Position numbers and translations under genes: made by a program. Under the pieces are notes generated by a model. That model saw nothing but the letters and a program-made list of their open reading frames with translations. It was not told the DNA's origin and searched no databases. From Erythrobacter sanguineus (GTDB lineage Bacteria; Pseudomonadota; Alphaproteobacteria; Sphingomonadales; Sphingomonadaceae), in contig CAMCUB010000004.1 in assembly GCA_945878845.1 (NCBI GenBank), positions 79,444 to 143,443 on the forward strand: a stretch of 64,000 bases of DNA. Direction: 5' to 3'. Numbering within the stretch: position 1 is the first letter of the stretch; each line of letters starts with the position of its first letter. Shown piece after piece: positions 33,443 through 42,608 of the stretch.

Positions 33443-34539
33443 GCGATCCCGAAACCTCAAGTGCAGCGCTCGCCCCGTGGCAGCGCCTGCCGCGGCGCAC
33501 GCTGACGATCGCGCTTTCTGTGCTACCGCTGGTGGCGCTCGCCAATGTCGCGGTGCTGGTGTGGTCGCTGGGCGGGATCGACCTCGCCGGACGGCTGGTC
33601 GCGCCCGGGCTGCTGCTGGTGGCGGCGGCTATCGCCTTTGTGCCGATGCTCGCCAATTCGCTGCGCTTCGCGCTGTGGGGCCGGTTCCTCGGGCTTGGCC
33701 TCGGGTTTCGCGGGGGGCTCAAGGTCGTGACCGGGACGATGGTCACCAATTCGATCACGCCGTCGGCTGCGGGGGGCATGCCGATTAAAATGCTGTTCCT
33801 CCTGGGCGAGGGCGTTCCGGCGCGCCGTGCGGCGACGCTGATCTCGCTCCAGACCGTCGAGGACACGCTGGTGATGACCTCGCTGGCTGCGCTGTGCCTC
33901 ACCTTGAGCGGGTTTCAGCTGGTCGATTTTGTCGCCCGCCAGCCCGGACTGGTGAACGAGATTGGGACCGATCTGGCGATCCTCGCTGCGGTTGCCGGAG
34001 GCGTGCTTGTGCTGCTCGCAGGGCTGGCAGCGGCGCTGGCGGCAGGGCTGCTGGGCGAGCGCCCGCGCGCCCGCGCCGCCGCGCTTGTCGCCCGCGCGCG
34101 CGATTTCGGTGGGCATGTGGTGAGCGACTGGCTGGGCGTGCTGCGCCGCGGCAAGGGCATGGCGCTGGCCAATCTGGTGCTCGCGCTGGCGCAGTGGCTG
34201 GCGCGGTTCTCGATGGCGGGGATCGTGCTCGCCGCCTTCGGGCAGGACTGGCATCCGGCGCTCTACTGGCTGCTGCAATATCTGGTGCAGTCGATCAGCT
34301 CGGTGGTGCCGACCCCGGGCGGCGCGGGCGGGGCGGAGGCGGGCTTCCTGCTGCTGTTTGCGCCCTTCGTGGCCGCTGGCGTGCTGGTCGCGGCGATGAG
34401 CACCTGGCGGCTGATCTTCTTCTACCTGCCGCTGGCGGGCGCGGCGCTGGTGTTCTTCCTGCTCCAGCGCGGCGCGCGCCAGCGAGCCGCCGTGCCCGAT
34501 CCGCTCGCGGCCACCGCCACTCCGCAGCCGGCCGAATAG
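33439..34539 (+). CDS. LPG-synthase-type (YbhN/UPF0104) integral membrane protein
   Basis: This 366-residue polytopic protein has about eight hydrophobic helices and the family signatures TMVTNSITPSAAGGMPIKM and SSVVPTPGGAGGAEAGFLLL. It starts at TTG in the TTGA that overlaps the glycosyltransferase stop, giving M-S-D-P-E-T; no ATG is available nearby. Relatives act as the transmembrane flippase part of lysylphosphatidylglycerol synthases, or as stand-alone lipid flippases. The soluble aminoacyl transfer domain is absent. Coupling to the GT4 gene suggests a glycolipid substrate. Confidence 0.82.
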   Translation: MSDPETSSAALAPWQRLPRRTLTIALSVLPLVALANVAVLVWSLGGIDLAGRLVAPGLLLVAAAIAFVPMLANSLRFALWGRFLGLGLGFRGGLKVVTGTMVTNSITPSAAGGMPIKMLFLLGEGVPARRAATLISLQTVEDTLVMTSLAALCLTLSGFQLVDFVARQPGLVNEIGTDLAILAAVAGGVLVLLAGLAAALAAGLLGERPRARAAALVARARDFGGHVVSDWLGVLRRGKGMALANLVLALAQWLARFSMAGIVLAAFGQDWHPALYWLLQYLVQSISSVVPTPGGAGGAEAGFLLLFAPFVAAGVLVAAMSTWRLIFFYLPLAGAALVFFLLQRGARQRAAVPDPLAATATPQPAE

Positions 34540-34545
34540 CCCCCG

Positions 34546-36075
34546 TCAGGCCGCGCGGCTGAGCGGCGGGGCGGCGCTGCCGCTCTGCTGCCGGAAGCGC
34601 GACACCTGACCGCTCAGGTCCTCGGCGCTGCGCAGCAGCTCGACCGAGGCGGCGCTGGTCTGCTCAGCCATCGCCGCGTTCTGCTGCATGCCCCGGTCGA
34701 GCAGAGTCATGGCGGCATTGATCCGGCGGATCGCCTCGAGCGAGCCTTCCGAGCCTTGCGCGATGTGATCGACCTGCCCGGCAATGTCCGAGAAGCGCGC
34801 GACCAGCGAGGCGAGCAGAGTTACCAGCTGCTGCACCCGCGCGACCCCGATCGCGACCTCGTCCTTGGAAGTGGCGACCAGCGCCTTGATTGCGGTCGCC
34901 GACTGGGCCGATCGCTGGGCAAGCTCGCGCACTTCGCCTGCGACCACGGCAAAGCCCTTGCCCGCCTCGCCCGCGCGCGCGGCCTCGACGCCCGCGTTGA
35001 GGGCCAAGAGGTTGGTCTGGAAGGCGATGGTGTCGATGAAGCCGATCATCTCGCCGATTTCGGCCGAGGAGGCCTCGATCCGGGTGATCGCCTCGGCGGC
35101 GGCAGCGATTTCTGCAGCGCCGCGGTCGGCATCGCTCTTGGCGTCCAATGCGGTCGAGCGGGTCGCGCTCCACAGGCCCGCCTGCGCCTCGATCTCGTGG
35201 AGCAGCTCGCCCGCGGTGCGCGCGGCGCTTTCGATTGCGGCGGTCTGCTGTTCGGTCTTGCCGGCGAGGTCCGAGGAGGCCTCGCGCAGCTCGTGCGCGC
35301 CGGTCGCGACCTGATCGGCGGTCTGCGCCACCGCGCCGACCAGCTGGTCAAGCTCTGCGCAGGACTGGTTGAGCAGGGCGCGGGCGCGGTCATATTCGCC
35401 GGGGAAAGGGGTGTCGAGCCGGCTCGCCAGGTCGCCCGCGGCCAGCTTGCGGAGCCGCTCGGACAGGCCCGAGAGCACCGCCTGCTGCTCGCTGTTGAGC
35501 ATTTCGCGCTCGGCGCTGCGTTCGGCGGCGAGCGCGGCCTCGGCGCGGCGGACGTCCATCAGGTTGCGGACCATCACCTCGAGCTGGCGGCACAGCACGA
35601 TCAGCACTGCCGCCTCGACCAGCACGATGACCGCGTGGAACACCACCCGCATCAGGTCCGCCCCGTCGGGGAAGACCAGCGCAGGCGCGATGAAGTTGAG
35701 CGCAATGTGGTGCAGCGCGGTCACCACGGTGCCGGCCACGATCACCCGCCAGTCGGCCAGCGCAGCGAGCACCGCGAGGAAGGCGAAGAACACCATGTGC
35801 ATGTCGATGATCCAACCCGTGCCGCTCGCCATGGCCAGCAACAGCGCGGCGAGCAGAGGGTAGGTGACGCCCATGACCAGACGCGCGGCCGGGTCCGAGC
35901 GGCGGGTCCGGGCGAACCACAGGGGCCCTGCGACCAGCACCCCAGCGGCCGTCGCCACCAGCGGCGCGCCGGCAGCGAGGCCCCAGATCACTAGCAGCGC
36001 GCCGATCACCCCGGCGAGCAGGCCGATCACCCGGATTCCGGTTTCGCGCAGCGCGCGTAATTCGTCGACGAGCAT
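34546..36075 (-). CDS. Methyl-accepting chemotaxis protein with multi-pass His-rich membrane sensor
   Basis: A 509-residue chemoreceptor. The N-terminus holds about six membrane helices with conserved-looking His residues ([31 protein letters not shown]) and no large periplasmic domain. A HAMP-like segment follows ([17 protein letters not shown]). The signalling domain's hairpin tip is [22 protein letters not shown]. The start has AGGAG 11 nt upstream; the open frame continues far beyond it but without domain support. No CheA, CheW or CheR gene lies in the window. A CheB-like gene is divergent 204 bp away. The ligand is unknown; the His-rich membrane region suggests a metal, heme or redox cue. 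Confidence 0.85.
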   Translation of the reverse strand: MLVDELRALRETGIRVIGLLAGVIGALLVIWGLAAGAPLVATAAGVLVAGPLWFARTRRSDPAARLVMGVTYPLLAALLLAMASGTGWIIDMHMVFFAFLAVLAALADWRVIVAGTVVTALHHIALNFIAPALVFPDGADLMRVVFHAVIVLVEAAVLIVLCRQLEVMVRNLMDVRRAEAALAAERSAEREMLNSEQQAVLSGLSERLRKLAAGDLASRLDTPFPGEYDRARALLNQSCAELDQLVGAVAQTADQVATGAHELREASSDLAGKTEQQTAAIESAARTAGELLHEIEAQAGLWSATRSTALDAKSDADRGAAEIAAAAEAITRIEASSAEIGEMIGFIDTIAFQTNLLALNAGVEAARAGEAGKGFAVVAGEVRELAQRSAQSATAIKALVATSKDEVAIGVARVQQLVTLLASLVARFSDIAGQVDHIAQGSEGSLEAIRRINAAMTLLDRGMQQNAAMAEQTSAASVELLRSAEDLSGQVSRFRQQSGSAAPPLSRAA

Positions 36076-36279
36076 GGTTCTAGCTCCTGGGGCGCGCGCC
36101 GCAGCCAGGGGCACGCGCGGCGAGGGGAAGAATGCCATGGCCGAGCGCACGCAGCAGGCTGGCATTGTCGGTGACGCGGGCGATGACGCGGCCGCGCGAG
36201 GTGTCGAGCGCGAGCAGCGGGGCCTCTTCGCGCGCCGCCCAAGCCGCTCCACACCTCGCGCGAGGAGTTCGATGCGACC

Positions 36280-36960
36280 GTGCGCCAGTTGGGCGATATC
36301 GTGCTGAAGGCCGCCGCGGGCGAGCTGAAGCCGGGCGGCGAGGGCGCCGAAGGCGGGGCGGCGAAATACCGCTCCGACGGCCGCATCGTCGCGCTGGCCT
36401 GCGGGGCGGCGGGAATCGAGAGCGCGCGCCAGGTACTCGCCGCCTATGACGCCGCCTGCCCGCCGACCATCGTGCTGTTCGATGCCGATAGCGCCGCGGT
36501 CGAGAACGCGGTGCGCGCGATGCGCCATTCGCTGCCGTGCCAGCTGGGCGATGCGGTCGACGGCGTCAGCCTCGAACCGGGCAAGGTATGGCTCGCGCAT
36601 GATCCGACCCGCCACGTGGTGGTCGAGGCGGGCGAGCCGCCGCGCCTGCGGTTGGTCGAGCGCGATCCGGTGAACGGCTGCCGCCCCTCGGCCGACCTGC
36701 TGTTCGGCAGCATTGCGAGGAGCGGCCTGCCCGCGCTTGGCGGGCTGCTCACCGGGAACGGCAACGACGGGGTGCGCGGTCTTGCGATCCTCGCCGAGAC
36801 CAAGGGCAAGATCTTCGTCCAGCGCCCCGCCGATTACGCCCCGCGCGATCGCTATGACGCGGTGCGCGCGCAGGGTCTGGACCTTGCTGACCTGCGTCAG
36901 GAGGCGATCCCCGACTGGATCCTCGAGACGACGAACGCAGCTGGCAACGCCGCAGGCTGA
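36280..36960 (+). CDS. CheB methylesterase-like protein lacking catalytic Ser and His
   Basis: The 226-residue product follows the CheB C-terminal domain: [39 protein letters not shown] and [12 protein letters not shown]. No receiver domain is present. In active CheB the Ser lies in GASTGG and the His in QHMP. Here these read ACGAAG and LFDAD, so only the Asp (in GNGNDG) remains and esterase activity is improbable. GTG is the only in-frame start. Coding-like sequence extends about 40 nt upstream of it to a stop at 36184, so the N-terminus is uncertain. It is divergent from the MCP gene and may act as a binding or decoy partner. Confidence 0.7.
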   Translation: MRQLGDIVLKAAAGELKPGGEGAEGGAAKYRSDGRIVALACGAAGIESARQVLAAYDAACPPTIVLFDADSAAVENAVRAMRHSLPCQLGDAVDGVSLEPGKVWLAHDPTRHVVVEAGEPPRLRLVERDPVNGCRPSADLLFGSIARSGLPALGGLLTGNGNDGVRGLAILAETKGKIFVQRPADYAPRDRYDAVRAQGLDLADLRQEAIPDWILETTNAAGNAAG

Positions 36961-37006
36961 GCCGCGGCGCTTGCCTTGTTCGCCGCGAAGGCGGACAAGG
37001 CGCGCC

Positions 37007-37711
37007 ATGACCCCCGAAAGCGCCCACCCCGACGATCCGCATTTCGTCCACCGCAGCGGCTGGCTGCGCGCCGCCGTGCTGGGGGCGAATGACGGGATCA
37101 TCTCGGTCGCCTCGCTGATCATCGGCGTGGCGGCGGCAACGCCCGAGGCCGGGGCGGTGCTGGTCGCAGGCGTTGCCGCGCTTATGGCAGGCGCGATGTC
37201 GATGGCGGCGGGCGAGTATATCTCGGTCTCCTCGCAGGCCGATTCCGAGAAAGCCGATATCGCCCGCGAGCAAGAGGCGCTCACCGCCACCCCGGCGGAC
37301 GAGGAGGCCGAGCTTGCCGCGATCTACCGCGCGCGGGGGCTCAGCGAGGCGACGGCCGCTGCCGTCGCGCGCGAGCTGACCGCGCTCGACCCGCTCGCTG
37401 CGCATGTCCGCGACGAGCTGGGCCTTTCCGAACACCTCGCCGCTAGGCCCTTGCAGGCGGCGCTCGCCTCCGGTGTGACCTTCAGCGCGGCGGCTGCCGT
37501 GCCACTGCTGGCGGCATGGCTCGCGCCTGCGGGCGCGATCATGGTGACGGTGGTGGCAGTCTCGGTTCTGGCGCTCGCCGTGCTGGGCGCGCTCGGCGCC
37601 AAGGCGGGGGCCGCGCCGCTTGTGCCTGCAATGTTGCGTGTCGTCGGCTGGGGCGTCTTCGCGATGGCGATCACGGCGGCAGTGGGCAAGTTGTTCGGCG
37701 TCAGCGTCTAG
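37007..37711 (+). CDS. VIT1/CCC1-family Fe2+/Mn2+ transporter
   Basis: A 234-residue membrane protein with the VIT family layout. The first helix carries [20 protein letters not shown], the second [22 protein letters not shown] cytoplasmic metal-binding helical insert (EELA-rich, about residues 75-145) follows, then three C-terminal helices. These proteins move Fe2+ or Mn2+ out of the cytoplasm. The ATG with AAGG upstream is chosen. The 3' end overlaps the converging GH92 reading frame by 11 bp. Confidence 0.88.
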   Translation: MTPESAHPDDPHFVHRSGWLRAAVLGANDGIISVASLIIGVAAATPEAGAVLVAGVAALMAGAMSMAAGEYISVSSQADSEKADIAREQEALTATPADEEAELAAIYRARGLSEATAAAVARELTALDPLAAHVRDELGLSEHLAARPLQAALASGVTFSAAAAVPLLAAWLAPAGAIMVTVVAVSVLALAVLGALGAKAGAAPLVPAMLRVVGWGVFAMAITAAVGKLFGVSV

Positions 37712-39908
37712 CGCAGCCGCTCAGCACCAACGCCCCGCCTTTGATGAGCCCGGCGTGGGGGAGCGCGGTGGCGGGATAGGCCTTGCCCGCCAGCGTCACC
37801 CTGACCGGGCCCTCCTCGCATCCCTCCCGCGAAATCGTCAGCTCGGGCCGCCCCGGCACCCGCAGCACGGCGCGCGGGGTCAGCGGCAGGCCCGCGACAT
37901 AGTCCGCGCTGACCGAATCGAGCGGGTAAAATCCAAGCGTCGCGAAGACATACCACGCGCTCATCTGGCCTGCGTCCTCGTTGCCGACGAGGCCGTCGGG
38001 GGTGTCGCGGTAGAAGCTTTCCGCGATCCGCCGCACCAGCGCAGGCGTGCGCTCCGGCCGATCAGTGAAGGCATAGAGCCAGACGACATGGTGGCTCGGC
38101 TCGTTGCCGTGGGCATATTGCCCGATCATCGCCTCCTGCCCGAGATATTCTGCGCCCTTGGTGACGGGCAGTTCGAAGAAGAACTGGTCGAGCATCGCGC
38201 CTGCCGCCTTGCGCCCGCCCAGTGCCTTTACCAGCCCTTGCGGGTCATGCAGCGCGGGCGTCCAAGTATATTGCCAGGCGTTCGCCTCGGTATAGTCGCC
38301 CGGGTTGTTGAGCGGCGAGGTCGGGGTGAGCGGATCGAAGGGTGTGCGCCACCCGCCCGCCGCATCGCGCCCGCGCGCGAGGCGAGTTTCGGGGTCGATC
38401 AGCTTGCGCCAGCTCTGCGCCCGCGTGCCGAAGCGCTTGGCCGAGGCCTTGTCGCCCAGCATCGCTGCCATGCGCGCGGTCGCCGAATCGCCGATCCCCG
38501 CCTCGAGCGAGCGCGACACCGCCTCGCCGCCGGTCACATCGGTCGGGTAATAGCCGAAGCGGTCATAGAGCGACCATTGCGAGATCGAATGGTCGCCTTC
38601 GTAAACCGGCGCCGCATCACGGGTCGAGGTCGCCACCATCGCCGCCAATGCGCGCTCGCCGTCAAAGCCGCGGAAACCCTTGGCCCAGGCCTCGGCGATG
38701 ACGGGGAGGGCGGGCTCGCCGATCATCGTGCCGGTTTCCCCACCCCAGATCGGCCATTTGGGCAGGCGTCCGGCGGCCTGCTGGTGATCGAGCAGCGAGG
38801 CGACGAAATCGTCGACCCGCTCGGGCACCAGCAAGGTGTAGAGCGGCTGCGCGGCGCGGAACGTGTCCCACAGCGAAAAGGTCGAATAGCGCAAGTGCCC
38901 CGCGGGCGCGGTGCGGATGCGGCCGTCCGGGCCGCGGAAGCGCCCGTCGGCGTCGCTCACCACCGAGGGGTGGAGGAAGGCGTGGTAGAGCGCGGTGGTG
39001 AAGATGCGCTGCTGGCGCGCGTCGCCCTCGATGGTCGCGCGGGCGAGCAGCGCGCCCTATTCGGACCGGGCCTCGGTGGCGAGCGCGTCGAAATCCCAGC
39101 CGAACACCTCGTCGCGGTTGCCGCGCGCGCCTGCGGGATCGGTGGTCGCCATGCCCGCCTTGACCAGCAGCACATGCTCGCCCTCGGGTAGGTCGAAGGC
39201 GAGCATGTAGCGCGGCGCGGCGTCCCCTTCGCGCGGCGCGAGCGTCTCGACCGCGGCGATCGGGCGGTTGAAGCGTACCGACCATGCAATCTTGCGCGTG
39301 GTCCAGTTGCGGCGCACCGCCTCGCCCTCAAAGCTGTCGGGGCCGAAGCGGTTTGCGATAGTCTCGACCGGCTGCTGGTCGGTGCGGAAGGTGAGGCCGT
39401 GCTGGAGGTCGACCAGCACCCACACCCGCCCGCTTGCCGCGAAAGTGTAGCGGTGCATGGCGGAGCGCAAGGACGAAGTCAGCTCCACCTGCACGCCATT
39501 GTCGGGAAGGGTGACGGCGTAATAGCCCGCGCGCGCCACCTCGCCCGCCTTGCCGCTTGCCATCGCCTCGCGGCGGGTGGCCGACGGCATCAGCAGCACA
39601 TCGCCCAACTCAGGAATCCCCGTGCCGCTCGCCCGGGTGTGCGAGAAGCCGAGGATCTGCGCGGCGCGGTACTGGTAGCCCGAGGTGTATTCCCACCCCG
39701 TCGCGGCATTGTCCGGCCCCGGCTGGATCATCCCGAAGGGGCGCGAGGGGCCGGGGAAGGTGTGTCCGGTGCCGTCGGTGCCGATGAAGGGATCGACATA
39801 GTGCGAGGGCGGCGGCGGGGGCGTCGGTGCCTCGGGCTCGGCCAGCGCCGGAGCGCCCATCGCCAGCAGGCCCGCGATCAGCGTGGCAAGGCGCTTCCAT
39901 CCCGTCAT
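37701..39908 (-). pseudogene. GH92 alpha-mannosidase gene interrupted by one in-frame amber codon
   Basis: One continuous frame of 736 codons encodes a secreted GH92-type exo-alpha-mannosidase. It has a signal peptide (WKRLATLIAGLLAMGAPALA) and family signatures YVDPFIGTDGTGHTFPGPSRPFGM, LGFSHTRASGTG, WGGETGTMIGEPALPVIAEA, QYAHGNEPSHHVVWLY and VGNEDAGQMSAWYV. A single TAG at 39057-39059 (codon 284) splits it in the context RSE-stop-GALLARATIEGD, where GH92 proteins normally have Trp (W-N-x-x-L). A one-base TGG to TAG change explains it. No frameshift or other lesion is seen, so the break is recent, an error, or read through. Confidence 0.85.
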
Positions 39909-39955
39909 GCGGCCATTCTCTCCCATGCAGCGCGCTTTGCTTAGCATGTTTCGCG

Positions 39956-39981
39956 CGCAAGCAAGTCCGTCGCGGCTTGCG
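39956..39981. promoter_or_regulatory. 7-bp inverted repeat in the GH92/araC divergent region
   Basis: CGCAAGC and GCTTGCG are perfect complements separated by 12 nt. The pair lies 48 nt in front of the GH92 start and 100 nt before the AraC-type start. It may be an operator additional to the element at 39998. Confidence 0.4.
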
Positions 39982-39997
39982 TGGCGATGGCGAATTG

Positions 39998-40015
39998 CTG
40001 TCCGATCCTTGTCGT
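39998..40015 (+). promoter_or_regulatory. Shared 18-bp element, copy A (between GH92 and araC)
   Basis: CTGTCCGATCCTTGTCGT recurs with one change at 42487-42504, in front of the GH13 gene and in the same orientation. Here it is 89 nt upstream of the GH92 start and 65 nt before the AraC-type start. An AraC-family operator is the simplest explanation (inference). Confidence 0.65.
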
Positions 40016-40080
40016 TCGCAGCGGCATTCCCATCCGATGCCATTGACGGCCGCCGGCTAAAGCTGTTCTATCCTTGCCCT

Positions 40081-40920
40081 ATGGACACGGGCACCCTGTG
40101 TGAGCCGATCGCGCTCGATCCGGCCTCTTCGGTTCGGGTCGAGCGCGTGCTGCGCCCGCCCGCATCGCCCGCGCCCGAGCCCTTCCCGCATTTCCACGAA
40201 CCGGCCGAACTGATCTGGTTCACCCGCGCCGAGGGCAGCGTCAGCACCGAATGGGGGGTGCTGCCCATCACTGACGGCACGCTATTGTTCCTGCCCGCGA
40301 TGACCACGCATGATTTTCGCCTCGCGGCCGGGGCGACCGAATGGGTGCTGGTGCATTGCGACCCCGCGCTCGGCCAAGGCGACCCGGGGCTGGGCGGCGG
40401 GAGCCTCGCCGCGGCGCAGGTGGTCCAGCCGGACTGGCCCACTGCGGCGCGGCTGGCGGCGGGGTTCGACTGGCTGGTCGCGCTGGCCGAGGCGCCGGGG
40501 CGGGCAAGCGACGTGCTGGCGCTCACCCGGCTGCTGCTGAAGGAGCTGCCGTGCACCGCGCCGCACACCGACACGACCGCCGCAGGCCGCAGCCTCCACC
40601 GCCTGCGCCCGGCGCTCGATCTGGTCGCCGGGGCCGATTTCCGGCTGGTGACGATCGAAGAGGCGGCGGCGCGTTGCCACCTCTCGCCCTCATACTTCTC
40701 CCGCGCCTTCGCCCGGGCATTCGGGGTGGGGTTTGCCGAATATGCCCGCGCCTACCGCCTGCGCGCCGCCGCCCGCAGCCTCACGACCGAGGGCGCGCGG
40801 GTCTCCGACATCGCCTGGCGCAGCGGGTTCCAGACGCCCTCGCACTTCACCGCCGCCTTCAGGAAGCGCTTCGGCGTCTCGCCGAGCGACTTCCGGCGGC
40901 GCTACCTGGCGGGGCGGTAG
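40081..40920 (+). CDS. AraC-family transcriptional regulator
   Basis: A 279-residue regulator with an N-terminal cupin-type sensor (FPHFHEPAELIWF and LFLPAMTTHDFRL) and two C-terminal helix-turn-helix motifs (TIEEAAARCHLSPSYFSRAF and VSDIAWRSGFQTPSHFTAAF, ending FGVSPSDFRRRY). The ATG at the end of an AT-richer leader is used. It lies between GH92 and GH13 genes, whose upstream regions share an 18-bp element, so it probably controls both. Its last 19 bp overlap the converging GH13 gene. Confidence 0.9.
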   Translation: MDTGTLCEPIALDPASSVRVERVLRPPASPAPEPFPHFHEPAELIWFTRAEGSVSTEWGVLPITDGTLLFLPAMTTHDFRLAAGATEWVLVHCDPALGQGDPGLGGGSLAAAQVVQPDWPTAARLAAGFDWLVALAEAPGRASDVLALTRLLLKELPCTAPHTDTTAAGRSLHRLRPALDLVAGADFRLVTIEEAAARCHLSPSYFSRAFARAFGVGFAEYARAYRLRAAARSLTTEGARVSDIAWRSGFQTPSHFTAAFRKRFGVSPSDFRRRYLAGR

Positions 40921-42452
40921 AGCGCGGTCTGCCAGGGGCGCAGGGGTTTGCGCTCGCCCGAGAGCAGGTCGGGGCCATCGCCCGCCAGCGCGGGCACTTC
41001 GGCGGGGAGGGCAGAGAGATTGGCGACGATCACCAGCCGCTCGCCTGCGAACACGCGCTCGACTGCGAGCATTCCGGCAGGCGCCTCCAGCACGCGCTGC
41101 GTGCCGCGTGCCAGCGCCGATTGCGAAGCGCGCAAGGCGGCAAGCTTGCGGTAATGGGCGAGCAGCGAGGCGGGATTGTCTTCCTGCTCGGCAACCGACA
41201 CGCCGTCATGGTCGCGGGCATAGCGCTGGTCCCAATAGCGCTCGCCTGGGCGCTTGTACCACAGAGCTTGGGTCGCGGCGGCGTCGGTCGCTGACCACTT
41301 GAAGGCCTCGCGCACCGGGATGTGGTGTTCGTCGGTGATGTAGCCCGCATCGGTCGCGCCGCGCATGCCTAGTTCCTGCCCGTAATAGACAATCGGCGTG
41401 CCCCTGAGCAGGAACATCAGGGCCGCCGCCGTGCGCAGCCGCTCGGGGCTGATCCCGGGGTCGGAGGCGATGCGGCTGACATCGTGGTTTTCCGCAAAGA
41501 TCATCTGGGTCTTGCCCGCGGGCGTGATCGCGCCGGTGCGGGTGATCGCCTCGGCGAGCCCTGCGGCGTCGAACTTGCGGATCGCGTCGTGGATGGGGAA
41601 GGCGAACACCGCGCTCACATCGGCGCGGGCGAGGTAATCCTCGCCGTATTTCCAGTCATATTGCTCGGCGAGGAAGGCGAGATCGGGATTCTTCGCGCGC
41701 AGCTTGGCAAAGGCCGGGTTCCAGAAGTCTCGGAACAGATCGGTGAGCAGCCCCTTGCTGTCGAGATCGTCCATCATGTGATCGAGCCGGAAGCCGTCGA
41801 CCCCGTCGTCGAACTTGCCGTCGCCGTTGGGGTCGGTCCAGCCCATCAGGTAGCGGTCGAAATAGGCGCGCACATCGGGATGCTTCATGGCGACGGTGGT
41901 GACGCCGTGGGTGTCGCGGTTGAAATTGGCGATTTCACGGAGGCCGAAGGGGCCTTCCTCGGCGATGCCCGCCGCGCGGTCGTCCCACAGCATCCAGTCA
42001 TTATAGGGCGAGGTGCGGTCGGCCATCGCCGCCGTCCACCACGGGTGACCCTCGGCCAGGTACTGGAACTCCATGTCGAGGTAGATCTTGATGCCCTTCG
42101 CGTGGGCCTCGGCAATCAGGCGCTGCAAGTCGGCGCGGGTGCCGTAGCGCGGGTCGATGCCTTCGAAATCGGTCGCGAAATAGTTGTGGTAGGTGCGGCT
42201 GGGATAGAGCGGCGTCATCAGGATCGCGGTGATGCCGAGCTTTTCGAGATAGGGCAGCGATTGGCGCACACCCTCGAGATCGCCATGCCCGTCACCATTG
42301 CTGTCGCGAAAACTGCGCTGGAAGATGTGGTAGACGACCTCACTCTCGAGCACGTCGCGCGCCGGGCCAGGTGCGGGTGCGGGCGCGGCTGCGGCGGGCT
42401 GGGCGGCGAGCAGCGCGATGGCGGCGGCAAGGGCAGCGGAAGCGCGTTTCAT
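40902..42452 (-). CDS. Secreted GH13 alpha-amylase-family enzyme
   Basis: A 516-residue exported glycoside hydrolase with a signal peptide of about 22 residues. The catalytic GH13 regions are clear: GFRLDHMMDD (nucleophile Asp), LAFLAEQYDW (acid/base Glu) and IFAENHDVSR (transition-state Asp). Region I is unusual: the place of D-x-V-x-N-H reads YLDMEFQYLAEGH. VVYHIFQRSFRDSNGDGHGDLEGV is the typical barrel entry, and DPNGDGKFDDGVDG looks like a Ca-binding loop. It probably cleaves alpha-glucans or oligosaccharides in the periplasm. It is divergent from the P450 gene. Confidence 0.9.
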   Translation of the reverse strand: MKRASAALAAAIALLAAQPAAAAPAPAPGPARDVLESEVVYHIFQRSFRDSNGDGHGDLEGVRQSLPYLEKLGITAILMTPLYPSRTYHNYFATDFEGIDPRYGTRADLQRLIAEAHAKGIKIYLDMEFQYLAEGHPWWTAAMADRTSPYNDWMLWDDRAAGIAEEGPFGLREIANFNRDTHGVTTVAMKHPDVRAYFDRYLMGWTDPNGDGKFDDGVDGFRLDHMMDDLDSKGLLTDLFRDFWNPAFAKLRAKNPDLAFLAEQYDWKYGEDYLARADVSAVFAFPIHDAIRKFDAAGLAEAITRTGAITPAGKTQMIFAENHDVSRIASDPGISPERLRTAAALMFLLRGTPIVYYGQELGMRGATDAGYITDEHHIPVREAFKWSATDAAATQALWYKRPGERYWDQRYARDHDGVSVAEQEDNPASLLAHYRKLAALRASQSALARGTQRVLEAPAGMLAVERVFAGERLVIVANLSALPAEVPALAGDGPDLLSGERKPLRPWQTALYRPAR

Positions 42453-42486
42453 CGGTGATCCTCTCTCTTATGGCGCCAAGGATAAT

Positions 42487-42504
42487 CTGTCCGATCCCTG
42501 TCGT
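42487..42504 (+). promoter_or_regulatory. Shared 18-bp element, copy B (upstream of GH13)
   Basis: CTGTCCGATCCCTGTCGT is identical to copy A at 39998-40015 except for one T/C difference. It lies 34 nt upstream of the GH13 start and 104 nt before the P450 start, in a 156-bp divergent intergenic region that is AT-richer than the genes. Confidence 0.65.
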
Positions 42505-42608
42505 CTGTTCGCCTTCCTTGCGAGCTACCCGCCAAAAACTGTCGCATCCATGCGCATCGAAGGGTTGTGCGAGACAGGCGGCAGCGGCTTTGCTCAGGGG
42601 ATATCCTG

